A stretch of 64,000 bases of DNA. Origin: Tridacna crocea (Eukaryota; Mollusca; Bivalvia; Cardiida; Cardiidae). The position numbers were made by a program, and so were the translations under genes. Every line of letters begins with the position of its first letter. Position 1 is the first letter of the stretch. Positions 30,601-32,262 of the stretch are shown piece by piece. The stretch lies in contig OX031065.1 of assembly GCA_943736015.1 (NCBI GenBank), positions 48,152,992 through 48,216,991 of the forward strand, in the 5' to 3' direction. The notes beneath the pieces are model-generated. The model saw nothing but the letters and a program-made list of their open reading frames with translations. It was not told where the DNA came from and made no database searches.

Positions 30601-32200
30601 TCTCTAATTGACCCTAAATGACAGCAAGGATGAAGCCGTTTCTTATGTGTAAATGACACCTTTTGATAGCATAGAAAACATTGTGAGCAATTTCACCTTT
30701 TGCCACAATGTTTTCCAAAGGCTCCTACAAGCAATGTGTAGAAATGAGTATCTATGGAGTAAAGGGTTAACTCTTTACCACACAATCTTGACTTTTAACA
30801 ATCCTGAGAAAATATTGTGGGAAAAGGAGAAAATGCTGGTAACAGCATTTTCTCCTTTTCCCACAATGTTTTCTTCCCTTTCCAATTCAAAATGCACTTT
30901 TTGATTCACATTTATTTTGTTGTATACAAATTCTTTCAATCTGGACAAGTCCAAAATTTTAACTCTCTACAACACAACCCCAAGTTTTCACAATGCTATG
31001 GAGGAAGCCATATGAAACATTTTGAGAAAAAGAGAAAATGCTGGTAATCAGCAGCTTCTCGTTTCATACAGTGTTTTTCATCTGATCATGGACTTTATTT
31101 ATATTTAGTGTCTGCAAATGTTTTCAGTTGAGACAAGTCTCAAAATCTGTCATTTAGTAAAGAGTTTACAATTTGCGGAATTCAAAGACATGTATGAATT
31201 CAGGGGGAATCCATGAATCGATAGAAAACAAGCATACTGTACTGTAGTCTGTATGATTTACGGATGTTTCGGTAGCAGACGAGTTTGGTAACATAGACCT
31301 ATAGAGTAAATCAATTGGATGTTTCGGTAACAAAGCAATTATATAGTGTTCATGTATCGTGACGTTCTTTACATCCAACGCATGACTTTATTTTATTCAA
31401 ACATTCGTTTTTAAAACCTTAATTTGTAATTTTCACTATGTTTTGTAAATAATTTTTTGTTATGAACCTCATTCCATGCTGTATGTATTGACCATGTGGA
31501 TTGCCTATCTATCAATTGAAAAGGGTGGAAAGTGAAAAAATAAAGGGTTTGAACATATCTATCATGGGATAAATAGGTGAAAAGTGCAACTTAACCCATT
31601 ACCACACAATCCCTACTTTTGACGCCCCTGAGAAAGAAGCTTTTTGAAAACGCTGTAGGAAAAGGAGAAAATACTGGTAAGCAGCATTTTCTCCTTTTCC
31701 CACAGTGTTTTCTACTCTCCCCATATCAATTTTCAATTTTTCAGTCAACTTTATTTTGTCGTCTGCAGATGCTTTCAACTTGAACCAGTCTAAATTATTT
31801 TCGTGTGGTAAAGAGTTAAGTAAAAGGTTTGAACAAATCAAAGCCACACATTAGGTGTAAAGAACGTCACAGAACAAAAACAAAACACAATATAATTGCT
31901 TTGTTACCGAAACAGTCAATCGATTTACTGTATAAGTCTGTTACCGAACTCGTCTGTTACCGAAACATCTGTCACACATCTGTATAGATCTTCGTCAGTC
32001 AATTTACATTTTACAAAGAAAATTAGTTAATCGTGCACCAATAACAAAGAGAAGATCTAATCGTCTAAGTGTGTAGTGCAATACGAACTTACATCATCCA
32101 TTAACATAATCACAAAATTAGGGTTTGTTGACAAAGCGCAGGTTTTAGAAACCATCAGAAGAAATACTGTAGGTAATAATACCGTCATGAAGGTCGCCAT
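559..32200 (-). CDS. GALNS: N-acetylgalactosamine-6-sulfatase (GALNS), 13 of about 14 coding exons, 3' end outside window
   Basis: GALNS removes the 6-sulfate from galactose 6-sulfate in keratan sulfate and from N-acetylgalactosamine 6-sulfate in chondroitin sulfate, in the lysosome (family knowledge). The exons join in phase into 490 residues collinear with the vertebrate enzyme (522 residues). Residues 1 to about 22 form a hydrophobic signal peptide. Metal ligands are D35-D36. The formylglycine motif is C75-S-P-S-R79 and is split by intron 2. Other active-site residues by alignment are Y104, K136, H138, H233, D285-N286 and K306. N200 in NLTQ is a conserved glycosylation sequon. No frameshift, stop or missing catalytic residue is seen, so the gene looks intact. 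The final exon (expected NWAPP... C-terminus) was not found in bases 1-530. Arylsulfatase A/B paralogues are less likely because [19 protein letters not shown] and DFCPG are GALNS-specific. Confidence 0.96.
737..1040 (-). mobile_element. CATG-ended MITE, copy 1
   Basis: A 304-bp element with inverted ends CATG(G/T)GC(G)GATCCAGA. It is flanked by TTGGG on both sides (732-736 and 1041-1045), a 5-bp target duplication. It is the reverse complement of the copy at 58864 and is full length. The inner part contains the GGGGTCCGGACCCC block. Confidence 0.75.
1600..2075 (+). mobile_element. piggyBac-like MITE (B, +), split by a SINE, right end lost
   Basis: Left end CCTTTACCACACAATCC, then a SINE at 1625-1862, then the rest of the MITE including a complete palindrome at about 1902-1970. 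The CACAATCCTGA at 1614-1624 recurs at 1863-1873 as the SINE target duplication. The right TTAA end is not recognisable. Confidence 0.85.
1625..1862 (-). mobile_element. SINE family 1 (tRNA-headed), inserted in a MITE
   Basis: On the minus strand it starts with a tRNA-like head (A box TGGCTCAGTGG, anticodon position CAT, degraded B box). The body contains CGCCATGATATGACC. Flanked by an 11-bp target duplication. Confidence 0.8.
2208..2810 (-). mobile_element. piggyBac-like MITE (B, -), split by a SINE
   Basis: TTAACTCTTTACC at the left and AGTAAAGGGTTAA at the right. A SINE occupies 2233-2591, flanked by CCAGATGACAAATT and CCAGATGACAAAATT. The central palindrome has lost symmetry (GCTCGTAAGTAACCAGC). 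Confidence 0.85.
2233..2591 (-). mobile_element. SINE family 1 with internal tandem duplication
   Basis: The tRNA-like head is at 2525-2591 on the minus strand, with A box TGGCTCAGTGGTGAG and B box GTTCGATACC. The tail half is present twice (about 2234-2332 and 2333-2431), making it about 100 bp longer than other copies. Target duplication about 14 bp. Confidence 0.85.
2888..2994 (+). mobile_element. piggyBac-like MITE remnant
   Basis: Left end TAAACCCTTTAC and a decayed palindrome (AAAACCTGGTATTAAGC). Truncated by the next copy. Confidence 0.5.
2995..3222 (+). mobile_element. piggyBac-like MITE (C, +)
   Basis: TTAACCCTTTACTCCATAG to GGTAAAGGGTTA, with the C-type core AAAAGGTGAAATTGCTTGTG and its complement TTTCACCTTTT. 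Confidence 0.85.
3223..3540. other. Intron 12 stretch without recognised elements
   Basis: AT-rich sequence with a few GACA/ATGACA words. No exon, terminal repeat or hairpin seen. Confidence 0.4.
3540..3840 (+). mobile_element. AACAAGAG/Helitron-like element, 3' part
   Basis: Related to 7300-7555 (GGTTGCCATGG, CTGGCCCAG, TAGGAGGA words). It ends with hairpin GAGCA...TGCTC (3811-3825), then CAGCTGAG and CTAAAA. A hairpin a few bases before CTRR is typical of Helitron 3' ends. The 5' end is missing. Confidence 0.5.
4035..4156 (-). CDS. GALNS: GALNS exon 12: GIDFCPG and HLGRDPGE
   Basis: Encodes [20 protein letters not shown], then [20 protein letters not shown] (K completed in exon 13). Acceptor tgtacacag, donor ATTAA|gtaagt in phase 2. 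A GCCTGCGCAG hairpin repeat starts about 35 bp upstream of the acceptor. Confidence 0.96.
4190..4310 (+). repeat. GCCTGCGCAG hairpin repeat in intron 11
   Basis: Contains CTATAAAAAAGGGGGC, then the inverted pair AAGCCTGCGCAG / GCCGGCTGACCTGGG. Collinear with 60555-60690 over about 120 bp. Confidence 0.7.
4379..4607 (-). mobile_element. piggyBac-like MITE (C, -)
   Basis: Left end TTGACCCTTTACCCCATAAG (TTAA decayed), right end GGAGTAAAGAGTTAA. C-type palindrome centred near 4521. Confidence 0.85.
4639..4863 (+). mobile_element. piggyBac-like MITE (B, +)
   Basis: AACCCTTTACAAAACAATG to GGTAAAAAGTTAA. Palindrome GCCGGTGACAAGC is imperfect; the right arm ends CCCACAGTTC. Confidence 0.85.
4902..5131 (+). 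mobile_element. piggyBac-like MITE (B, +), chained to the next copy
   Basis: TTAAACCCATTACCACA to GGTAAAGAGTTAA. The terminal TTAA (5128-5131) is also the start of the next copy. Confidence 0.9.
5128..5338 (+). mobile_element. piggyBac-like MITE (B, +), palindrome arm deleted
   Basis: Shares TTAA with the previous copy. The left palindrome arm stops at AAACATTGTGG and continues with TAACCAGCATTTTC, so about 20 bp of the left arm is missing while the right arm is intact. Confidence 0.9.
5378..5607 (+). mobile_element. piggyBac-like MITE (B, +)
   Basis: TTAACCCTTCACCACAAAATG to GCTAAAGGGTTAA, with a near-complete palindrome. Confidence 0.9.
5641..6212 (-). mobile_element. hAT-like deletion derivative with CAGTGTTGTGCC ends
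   Basis: A 572-bp element with 18-bp perfect inverted ends CAGTGTTGTGCCTAGGCC. TGACAG flanks both sides (5635-5640 and 6213-6218). It holds a minus-strand reading frame (5719-5943) resembling the N-terminal zinc-finger region of hAT-type proteins. The ends resemble hAT termini, but the visible duplication is 6 bp, not 8. Class assignment is inference. Confidence 0.7.
5719..5943 (-). pseudogene. 5' fragment of a transposon protein (TTF/BED-like)
   Basis: A 74-codon frame from [15 protein letters not shown], ending in [16 protein letters not shown]. The W-L-x(5)-G-x-M-x-C spacing is like the start of the TTF-type zinc finger in hAT-related proteins. The frame then runs into the terminal GGGGACAC-rich sequence, so the rest of the protein is deleted. 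Confidence 0.5.
6270..6440 (+). repeat. GCCTGCGCAG repeat
   Basis: GGATCAGCCTGCGCAG with a decayed complement, followed by TTTTCTGTTTTGTGCAAGTC. The same order is seen at about 35130-35220. Confidence 0.6.
6631..6858 (+). mobile_element. piggyBac-like MITE (B, +)
   Basis: TTAAACATTTACCACAC to GGTAATGAGTTAA, with a complete palindrome. Confidence 0.9.
6937..7555 (+). mobile_element. AACAAGAG/Helitron-like element, apparently complete
   Basis: 5' end AACAAGAGGACCATGATGG, where GGACCATGATGGTCC is a hairpin. Two tandem core units follow (AAGAAAAAACTTGGTAGAGG near 7037 and 7206), then a GGACGATGGACAATGC tract. The 3' hairpin GAGCACTTCGTGCTC (7528-7542) is followed by AGGGGAG and CTAAAA. No coding capacity. 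Confidence 0.6.
7880..7994 (+). mobile_element. AACAAGAG 5' fragment followed by truncated MITE
   Basis: AACAAGAGGGCCATATGGCC at 7880, then TTAACCCTTTACCACAC at 7923, running into MITE sequence that stops at about 7994. Confidence 0.55.
8280..8660 (+). mobile_element. AACAAGAG-type element body, diverged
   Basis: Shares GAAACTTG..AAAGGTTCATTAG and GTTTCAGAGAAGAAGA with 7037-7300. No clear ends. Confidence 0.4.
8640..8894 (+). mobile_element. Second Helitron-like 3' end
   Basis: GACGGACAGACACACAACGGACATC precursor tract (only part of the usual GACGG run), then hairpin CTGGC-CTTCA-GCCAG at 8869-8883, TTGGG and CTAAAA. Confidence 0.45.
8893..9055 (+). mobile_element. piggyBac-like MITE remnant
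   Basis: Decayed palindrome (AGGAATAGGAGAAAATGG ... GCATTTCCTACATTTC) ending near TAAAGGGATA, just beside exon 11. Confidence 0.5.
9078..9180 (-). CDS. GALNS: GALNS exon 11: FYYRG and HFWTWTN
   Basis: Encodes (R)[20 protein letters not shown], then [14 protein letters not shown]. Acceptor ataatttcag, donor AACAAA|gtaaaa in phase 0. The first 62 bp plus the splice acceptor form the last unit of a tandem array extending to 9749. Confidence 0.95.
9119..9749 (-). repeat. Seven-unit tandem array containing the start of GALNS exon 11
   Basis: Units begin near 9119 (the real exon), 9213, 9305, 9390, 9484, 9581 and 9683, period about 85-102 bp. All share GTTGCCATGGTAATAAAA-like cores. Read on the minus strand, units 9390, 9484, 9581 and 9683 each keep an open frame in the exon phase similar to [20 protein letters not shown]. 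Units 9213 and 9305 are frameshifted. The second half of the exon (HFWTWTN onward) is not repeated. Confidence 0.85.
10040..10140 (+). mobile_element. MITE palindrome remnant
   Basis: GGGAAAAGGGAGAAATCTC paired with AGCAATTTCTCCTTTTCCCC. No TTAA ends found. Confidence 0.45.
10380..11060 (+). repeat. Diverged 142-bp tandem array, about 5 units
   Basis: Repeated order: CTGACCAAGTTTCATGAG, GTATCAGACTGAAAA, TGGCCTCTAG, CACAAGGTTTTT, GTGACCT, ATCATCAAGACAAA. Marker positions near 10421, 10565, 10706, 10843 and 10989. Same family as 19690-20930 but more decayed. Confidence 0.75.
11330..11554 (+). mobile_element. piggyBac-like MITE (B, +) beside exon 10 donor
   Basis: TTAACCCTTTTCCAACAATG to TGTAAAGAGTTAA. 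Its right end lies 11 bp from the last base of exon 10, inside intron 10. Confidence 0.9.
11566..11702 (-). CDS. GALNS: GALNS exon 10: [14 protein letters not shown]
   Basis: Encodes [20 protein letters not shown], then [20 protein letters not shown] and NQIKD(R). Acceptor gttacacag, donor GACAG|gtaagt in phase 2. A MITE end lies at intron position +12. Confidence 0.96.
11995..12207 (-). mobile_element. piggyBac-like MITE (B, -)
   Basis: TTAACCCTTTACCACATGAC to GGTAAAGGGTTAA, with a good palindrome (one mismatch, CCACCATG). Confidence 0.9.
12600..12722. repeat. Near-perfect foldback, 58-bp arms
   Basis: Arm AAGTGATTTTGTATTGGCCC ... CCCGAGGCT faces its complement across TTC; one mismatch seen (TTGT versus TCGT). 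Flanked by TTAA-like bases. Related GTATTGGTCGCGGGTCAT words follow at 12990-13080. Confidence 0.85.
12742..12918 (+). mobile_element. piggyBac-like MITE (B, +), truncated
   Basis: TTAACCCTTTACCAAACAATC and palindrome (GCTGGTAAACGGC). Breaks off near 12918 at GCCGCCTCC. Confidence 0.8.
12919..13090. repeat. GAACGTGAT inverted repeat and GTATTGxxxGAGGTCA repeats
   Basis: TTGAACGTGATGGGCTAAAAG near 12920 (split here, inverted near 12965-12987 as CTTTTGACCAATCACGTTCAA). It is followed by four short GTATTG..GAGGTCA units. It looks like another member of the foldback family at 12600. Confidence 0.55.
13359..13587 (-). mobile_element. piggyBac-like MITE (B, -) at intron position +7 of exon 9 donor
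   Basis: CTAACTCATTACCAGACAAC to GGTAATGGGTTAA. The right TTAA (13584-13587) directly follows the donor hexamer gttagt of exon 9 as read on the minus strand. Confidence 0.9.
13594..13697 (-). CDS. GALNS: GALNS exon 9: [11 protein letters not shown]
   Basis: Encodes (G)[19 protein letters not shown], then [16 protein letters not shown]306 matches the conserved sulfate-binding lysine. Acceptor tcttcttcag, donor GGGCAG|gttagt in phase 0. The donor is followed at intron position +7 by the TTAA end of a MITE. Confidence 0.95.
13805..13980. repeat. TCTGATTGGCTAAACC foldback
   Basis: CTTCTGATTGGCTAAACC faces GGTTTAGCCAATAAGAAG; inner ACCAAATGGT occurs twice. Outer arms TTGGTCTTATTCTCTAGAAT and GAATGTTCCTAAGAATGG match 58660-58840. 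Confidence 0.65.
14449..14674 (-). mobile_element. piggyBac-like MITE (C, -)
   Basis: TTGACCTTTTACCCCATAAG to GGAGTAAAGG, TTAA decayed on both sides. Core GCTTGTCATGAGC. Confidence 0.85.
14781..14875 (+). mobile_element. piggyBac-like MITE remnant, intact palindrome
   Basis: Palindrome (AGGAGAAAATGCTGGTAACC and complement) with only short flanks left. Confidence 0.7.
14876..15310. other. Intron 8 stretch without recognised elements
   Basis: Nothing recognised. Open frames here are short and have no resemblance I know of. Confidence 0.4.
15312..15500 (-). mobile_element. piggyBac-like MITE (B, -) with collapsed palindrome
   Basis: TTAACTTATTACCAAAAAC to GTGTGGTAAGTTCAA. The palindrome is reduced to ACATTGTAGGATGTTCCTACAATATT: most of both arms is gone. 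Confidence 0.8.
15556..15695. repeat. Foldback, 140 bp, ending 18 bp from exon 8 donor
   Basis: GGTTAATACATGGCTGATGA at the left pairs with TCATCAGCCTTGTAATAACC at the right. An inner arm pair CTGCCCCG / CGGGGCAG lies around GCTAAAACC. Confidence 0.8.
15714..15850 (-). CDS. GALNS: GALNS exon 8: [11 protein letters not shown]
   Basis: Encodes (L)[19 protein letters not shown], then [20 protein letters not shown] and KAR(G). D285-N286 are the second pair of metal ligands. The loop before GGSNGP is one residue shorter than in the human enzyme. Acceptor tatttgacag, donor AGAG|gtacat in phase 1. Confidence 0.95.
15963..16179 (+). mobile_element. piggyBac-like MITE (B, +)
   Basis: TTAACCCTTTCCAAAACATTC to GGTAAAGAGTTAA. 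Confidence 0.9.
16185..16409 (-). mobile_element. piggyBac-like MITE (B, -), chained
   Basis: TTAACTCATTACC to GGTAATGGGTTAA. Its last TTAA (16406-16409) starts the next copy; the previous copy ends 5 bp before it. Confidence 0.9.
16406..16633 (-). mobile_element. piggyBac-like MITE (A, -), chained, full length
   Basis: TTAACCCTTTCCCAAACGAC to TTTGGGAAAGGGTTAA, so the ends are CCCTTTCCCAAAC-type. Core GAGAAATTGCTCCTTACAAG (A-type). Confidence 0.92.
16783..17054 (-). mobile_element. Two piggyBac-like MITEs (B, -), first truncated
   Basis: A 42-bp left-end fragment (16783-16824) directly followed by a full copy starting TTAACTTATTACC at 16825 and ending GGTAATGGATCAA. Palindrome GCTGGTAAGCAGC. 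Confidence 0.85.
17190..17402 (+). mobile_element. piggyBac-like MITE (A, +)
   Basis: TTAACCTTTTCCCAATCAAGC to GGGAAAGGGTTAA. Core GCTTGCCACAAGC is fully paired. Confidence 0.9.
17403..17605. other. Intron 7 stretch, nothing recognised
   Basis: AT-rich, no terminal repeats, exon similarity or hairpins seen. Confidence 0.4.
17606..18033 (+). mobile_element. Mariner-like element carrying a MITE, copy 1
   Basis: Inverted ends of about 27 bp, TACTACTCAAAATTTG at the left and CAAAGTTTGAGTAGTA at the right, within TATA-rich flanks consistent with a TA target. A diverged piggyBac-like MITE (about 17737-17963, core GTTGGAAAAGGAGAAAATG) sits inside at the same place as in the copy at 61426. Confidence 0.75.
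18067..18294 (+). mobile_element. piggyBac-like MITE (B, +), covaried palindrome
   Basis: TTAACCTATTACCATACAATC to GGTATTGAATTAA. Left arm AAAACACTGTGGG and right arm CCCACAGTGTTTT both carry the C:G variant of the usual T:A pair. Confidence 0.9.
18352..18479 (-). CDS. GALNS: GALNS exon 7: [11 protein letters not shown]
   Basis: Encodes [20 protein letters not shown], then [17 protein letters not shown] and KSQRG(L). H233 is the conserved substrate-pocket histidine. Acceptor ttgttacag, donor GGCTT|gtaagc in phase 2. Confidence 0.96.
18548..18813 (-). mobile_element. piggyBac-like MITE (B, -) nested in a truncated one
   Basis: An A-like left end (CTAACCCTTCACAAGAC, 18547-18596) is cut by a complete copy, TTAACCCATTACC (18597) to GGTAAAGGCTTAA (18813). 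Confidence 0.85.
18865..19081 (+). mobile_element. piggyBac-like MITE (B, +)
   Basis: TTAACCCTGTACCACTCAGTG to GGTAACGGGTTAA, with a decayed palindrome. Confidence 0.85.
19102..19540 (+). mobile_element. AACAAGAGxGGC element, short copy
   Basis: 5' end AACAAGAGCGGCAAATTGTC, with hairpin GCAAATTGTCGCAAG; 3' end GGGTGATCCCATAA, TCTTCGACAGGC, TATAAAAA. One core unit only. Same ends as 21473-22705. Confidence 0.6.
19690..20925 (+). repeat. 145-bp tandem array, about 9 units
   Basis: GCCTCTA landmarks at about 19749, 19895, 20040, 20185, 20322, 20466, 20612, 20756 and 20901 give a period of 137-146 bp. Each unit has CAAACATTCTGACCAA, TTTCATGAGT, ACACAAGGTTTTTCT, TTTGACCTAGTGACC and CATGACCCATTTTC. 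This is the core of the element ending at 21026. Confidence 0.9.
20926..21026 (+). mobile_element. Helitron-like 3' end of the 145-bp array element
   Basis: GACGACGGACGTAGGAC-type tract, then hairpin GAGCACTTGGTGCTC (21001-21015), AGGTGAG and CTAAAAAC. Same end as 7528-7553. Confidence 0.55.
21100..21215 (+). mobile_element. piggyBac-like MITE remnant
   Basis: GAGGAAAATGCTGGTTACC with a decayed right arm (TTTTCTCATTTTTCCACC). Confidence 0.5.
21279..21446 (+). mobile_element. piggyBac-like MITE (C, +), right part lost
   Basis: AAACCCTTTACTCCATAGAT, C-type palindrome, CATAAGAAACAGCTT, then breaks off near 21446. Confidence 0.8.
21473..22705 (+). mobile_element. AACAAGAGxGGC element with about 7 tandem 155-bp units
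   Basis: 5' end AACAAGAGTGGCAAATTGTC. Units are marked by CACTGCACTCCCCCTCGATG near 21608, 21761, 21919, 22075, 22230, 22388 and 22543. Each includes AAAGGGCAATAACTCAAAA and TTTTGGAGATATGCTCCGG. The 3' end is GGGTGATCCCATAATAC, TCTTCGACAGGCGTATAAAA. Confidence 0.75.
22706..22971. other. Intron 6 stretch, nothing recognised
   Basis: No repeat end, hairpin or exon similarity seen. Confidence 0.4.
22972..23146 (-). mobile_element. piggyBac-like MITE (B, -), left palindrome arm deleted
   Basis: CTTTACCAAACGACAAAG to GGAAAGAGTTAA. The sequence passes from TTTTGGAAAGGG directly into TTACCAGCATTTTCTCC, so the left arm is missing and the right is intact. Confidence 0.85.
23185..23540 (+). repeat. 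Purine-rich AGAGAGA/GACAGA tract with poly-G
   Basis: About 350 bp of degenerate AG-rich sequence containing a G run near 23467. It lies 75 bp from exon 6, in intron 6, so on the gene strand it is a pyrimidine-rich tract downstream of the donor. Confidence 0.85.
23616..23682 (-). CDS. GALNS: GALNS exon 6: short exon with NLTQ sequon
   Basis: A 67-bp exon encoding (R)[20 protein letters not shown] and IE. Acceptor gcatttcag, donor ATTGAG|gtaaca in phase 0. Two sequons are present, NRS at N193 and NLT at N200; the second is conserved in vertebrates. Confidence 0.95.
23690..24410. other. Intron 5 stretch with a decayed palindrome
   Basis: 23735-23890 contains TTTTTTTCGGTGAAAG...ATTTATTTC facing CCTTTCACCGAAAAAAAA, with ACATCATCGGTAATATTTTC facing GAAAATACCGATGGTGTT: a foldback of about 150 bp. 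The rest is unassigned. Confidence 0.6.
24415..24644 (-). mobile_element. piggyBac-like MITE (B, -)
   Basis: TTAACTCCTTAACAAACGAC to GGTAAAGGGTTAA. Confidence 0.9.
24690..24872 (-). mobile_element. piggyBac-like MITE, decayed
   Basis: AAACTATGATAACCATCATTTTC palindrome remnant (AACTATGATAACCATC) and right end TTTGGTAAAGAGTT. Confidence 0.6.
24902..25128 (+). mobile_element. piggyBac-like MITE (B, +)
   Basis: TTAACCCATTACCACAC to GGAAAAGAGTTAA; palindrome with several mismatches. Confidence 0.9.
25152..25379 (-). mobile_element. piggyBac-like MITE (A, -), chained
   Basis: TTAACCCTTTCCCAAGCGAC to TTTGGTAAAGGGTTAA. A-type core GCTCGTTACAAGC. The last TTAA (25376-25379) is the left edge of another copy. 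Confidence 0.92.
25376..25578 (+). mobile_element. piggyBac-like MITE (B, +), ends eroded
   Basis: Starts at the shared TTAA, lacks the CCCTTTACC end. Palindrome GCTTGTAACCAGGTTACCAGC is asymmetric. Confidence 0.75.
25581..25848 (-). repeat. 133-bp tandem duplication containing exon 5 3' end and donor
   Basis: AGATAGTTAGATATATCATT at 25581 recurs at 25714. Both units hold CTTACCTGCCCACCATCTCT and GCATTTTTGTAG, the complement of the exon tail KNAEMVG plus gtaagg donor. The inner unit overlaps the real exon end (25821). The outer one puts a second intact donor at 25688/25687. Confidence 0.92.
25821..25964 (-). CDS. GALNS: GALNS exon 5: HLG to MVGR
   Basis: Encodes (W)[20 protein letters not shown], then [13 protein letters not shown] and [12 protein letters not shown](R). 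Acceptor atctttaag, donor GGCAG|gtaagg in phase 2. The last 28 bases and the donor recur 133 bp downstream on the minus strand. Confidence 0.97.
26014..26120 (-). mobile_element. piggyBac-like MITE (B, -), left half only
   Basis: TTAACTCTTTATCAAACCAC to GGGTAGAAAACC, where it stops at the palindrome edge. Confidence 0.75.
26190..26660. mobile_element. Two decayed piggyBac-like MITEs
   Basis: 26190-26405 (-) has TTCACCGTACAACAAC and ends CAGCAATGGGGTAA. 26430-26660 (+) has AAAACATTGCAGAAAAAGG and ends near GTGTCATTAAG. Confidence 0.6.
26800..26902 (-). CDS. GALNS: GALNS exon 4: AYTPQ to GKW
   Basis: Encodes (A)[14 protein letters not shown] to YTSKIIGK(W), including active-site Y104 and K136. 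The acceptor is tctcccccacag; a SINE begins 18 bp upstream of the exon. Ends phase 2 at AAATG|gtaatt. Confidence 0.96.
26921..27175 (-). mobile_element. SINE family 1 inserted next to exon 4 acceptor
   Basis: A 255-bp tRNA-headed SINE in sense orientation to GALNS. Target duplication GGAGAAATGAA at 26910-26920 and 27176-27186. On the gene strand the proximal copy reads TTCATTTCTCC and forms the polypyrimidine tract of exon 4. Confidence 0.9.
27205..27407 (-). mobile_element. piggyBac-like MITE (A, -), left palindrome arm deleted
   Basis: TTAACCCTTTCCCAAATGAC to GGGAAAGAGTTAA. GAAAACACTGT runs directly into CGTTACAAGC, so the left arm is missing. Confidence 0.88.
27505..27724 (+). mobile_element. 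piggyBac-like MITE (B, +), partial left arm
   Basis: TTAATCCTTTACCACAC to GGAAAAGAGTGAA. The left arm lacks AAAGGAGA (GTGGGAAAATGCTGG). Confidence 0.85.
27811..28039 (+). mobile_element. piggyBac-like MITE (B, +), 229-bp reference copy
   Basis: TTAACCCATTACCACACAAT to GGTAAAGAGTTAA. The palindrome is almost perfect, with the covaried pair AAAACACTGTGGG / CCCACAGTGTTTT. The best template for the B subfamily in this window. Confidence 0.93.
28187..28368 (+). mobile_element. piggyBac-like MITE (B, +), right flank shortened
   Basis: TTAATCCTTTACCACAC to GGTAAAGAGTCAA, 182 bp. Confidence 0.85.
28377..28726. repeat. 350-bp foldback with about 60-bp arms
   Basis: Left GGGCCCCCTTTCACCAAGG to CATAACTATAGTATA faces right TATACTATAGTTACG to CCTTGGTAAATGGGGCCC. 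An inner pair TAGTGGCATTAATC / GATTAATGCCACTATA lies in the left half. Confidence 0.8.
28982..29056 (-). CDS. GALNS: GALNS exon 3: end of sulfatase signature
   Basis: The acceptor ccattttcag precedes CTCGTGCC. Encodes (S)[19 protein letters not shown] and AHARN, completing CSPSR. Ends phase 1 at AAT G|gtattg. Confidence 0.96.
29104..29560 (+). mobile_element. Decayed piggyBac-like MITE split by a 353-bp element
   Basis: TTAACTCTCTACTAAACAATG at the left. After the insertion, CTAAACAATGCCGAC and TTTTGAAAACATTATGAG continue the MITE. The palindrome is decayed. Confidence 0.7.
29126..29478 (+). mobile_element. CTAGATGGCATTCTA element, 353 bp
   Basis: Begins ATTATCTTCTGCTAGATGG, ends GACATGCAAAAACAACG. 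Flanked by CTAAACAATGC (29115-29125 and 29479-29489), an 11-bp target duplication. No coding capacity, class unknown. Confidence 0.82.
29741..29864 (-). CDS. GALNS: GALNS exon 2: MGWGDLG and start of the formylglycine motif
   Basis: The acceptor ttatgttgtag precedes ATGGGTTGGGG. The exon encodes [12 protein letters not shown], then NLDKMASEG and [10 protein letters not shown]. It ends phase 1 at CCA T|gtaagt, so the serine after CSP is completed by exon 3. C75 is the cysteine expected to become formylglycine. Confidence 0.97.
30012..30114 (+). mobile_element. piggyBac-like MITE (B, +) lacking its whole centre
   Basis: TTAACCCTTTCCCAAACAATC to AAAGAAGC, then directly AAGTGTTTCCAATTTGG to GGTAAAGAGTTA. 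The palindrome is absent. Confidence 0.85.
30115..30313 (-). mobile_element. SINE family 2 (tRNA-headed)
   Basis: On the minus strand, tRNA-like head with GTGAGATAGAGCGTTGG (A box), TGT at the anticodon position and B box GAGTTCGATACCC. Body shares CTGGGAACTACACCAGTACTC with 44102-44320. Confidence 0.75.
30567..30770 (-). mobile_element. piggyBac-like MITE (C, -), chain of three, first
   Basis: TTAACTCTTTACCCCATAAG to GGAGTAAAGGGTTAA. The left palindrome arm is shortened (ACATTGTGAGCAATTTCACC). Confidence 0.9.
30767..30962 (+). mobile_element. piggyBac-like MITE (B, +), chain of three, second
   Basis: Shares TTAA at both sides. The right end lacks the GTCGTTTGGTAAAGAG segment, CCAAAATT joining straight to TTAA. 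Confidence 0.85.
30959..31169 (+). mobile_element. piggyBac-like MITE (B, +), chain of three, third
   Basis: TTAACTCTCTACAACACAACC to AGTAAAGAGTTTA, decayed palindrome. Confidence 0.8.
31170..31590. other. Intron 1 stretch with GTTTCGGTAACAAAG words
   Basis: GATGTTTCGGTAACAAAGCAAT and TTATATAGTG words at 31318-31346 recur in inverted form near 31888-31970 (CTTTGTTACCGAAACA), on the other side of the MITE at 31591. They may be the arms of an older element. Confidence 0.45.
31591..31819 (+). mobile_element. piggyBac-like MITE (B, +)
   Basis: TTAACCCATTACCACACAAT to GGTAAAGAGTTAA. Confidence 0.92.
32093..32200 (-). CDS. GALNS: GALNS exon 1: signal peptide and first metal ligands
   Basis: Encodes 36 residues from [16 protein letters not shown] to NFVIMLMDD. 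This ATG is chosen because it precedes a typical signal peptide and gives the expected distance to the MDD metal-ligand motif. The exon ends in phase 0 at GAT|gtaagt. The vertebrate protein has the same junction just before MGWGDLG. Confidence 0.92.
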
Positions 32201-32221
32201 TTTGAATGTTTACAATTTGAA

Positions 32222-32262
32222 GTCACATGACTATGAATCACCTCGTACTCTCGTCACGTGGT
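32222..32262. promoter_or_regulatory. Two CLEAR-like E-boxes upstream of GALNS
   Basis: GTCACATGAC (32222-32231) and GTCACGTGGT (32253-32262) lie 22-62 bp upstream of the ATG. The CLEAR motif bound by TFEB-type bHLH factors at vertebrate lysosomal genes is GTCACGTGAC. One site has one mismatch and the other has two. The transcription start is not visible. Confidence 0.55.
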
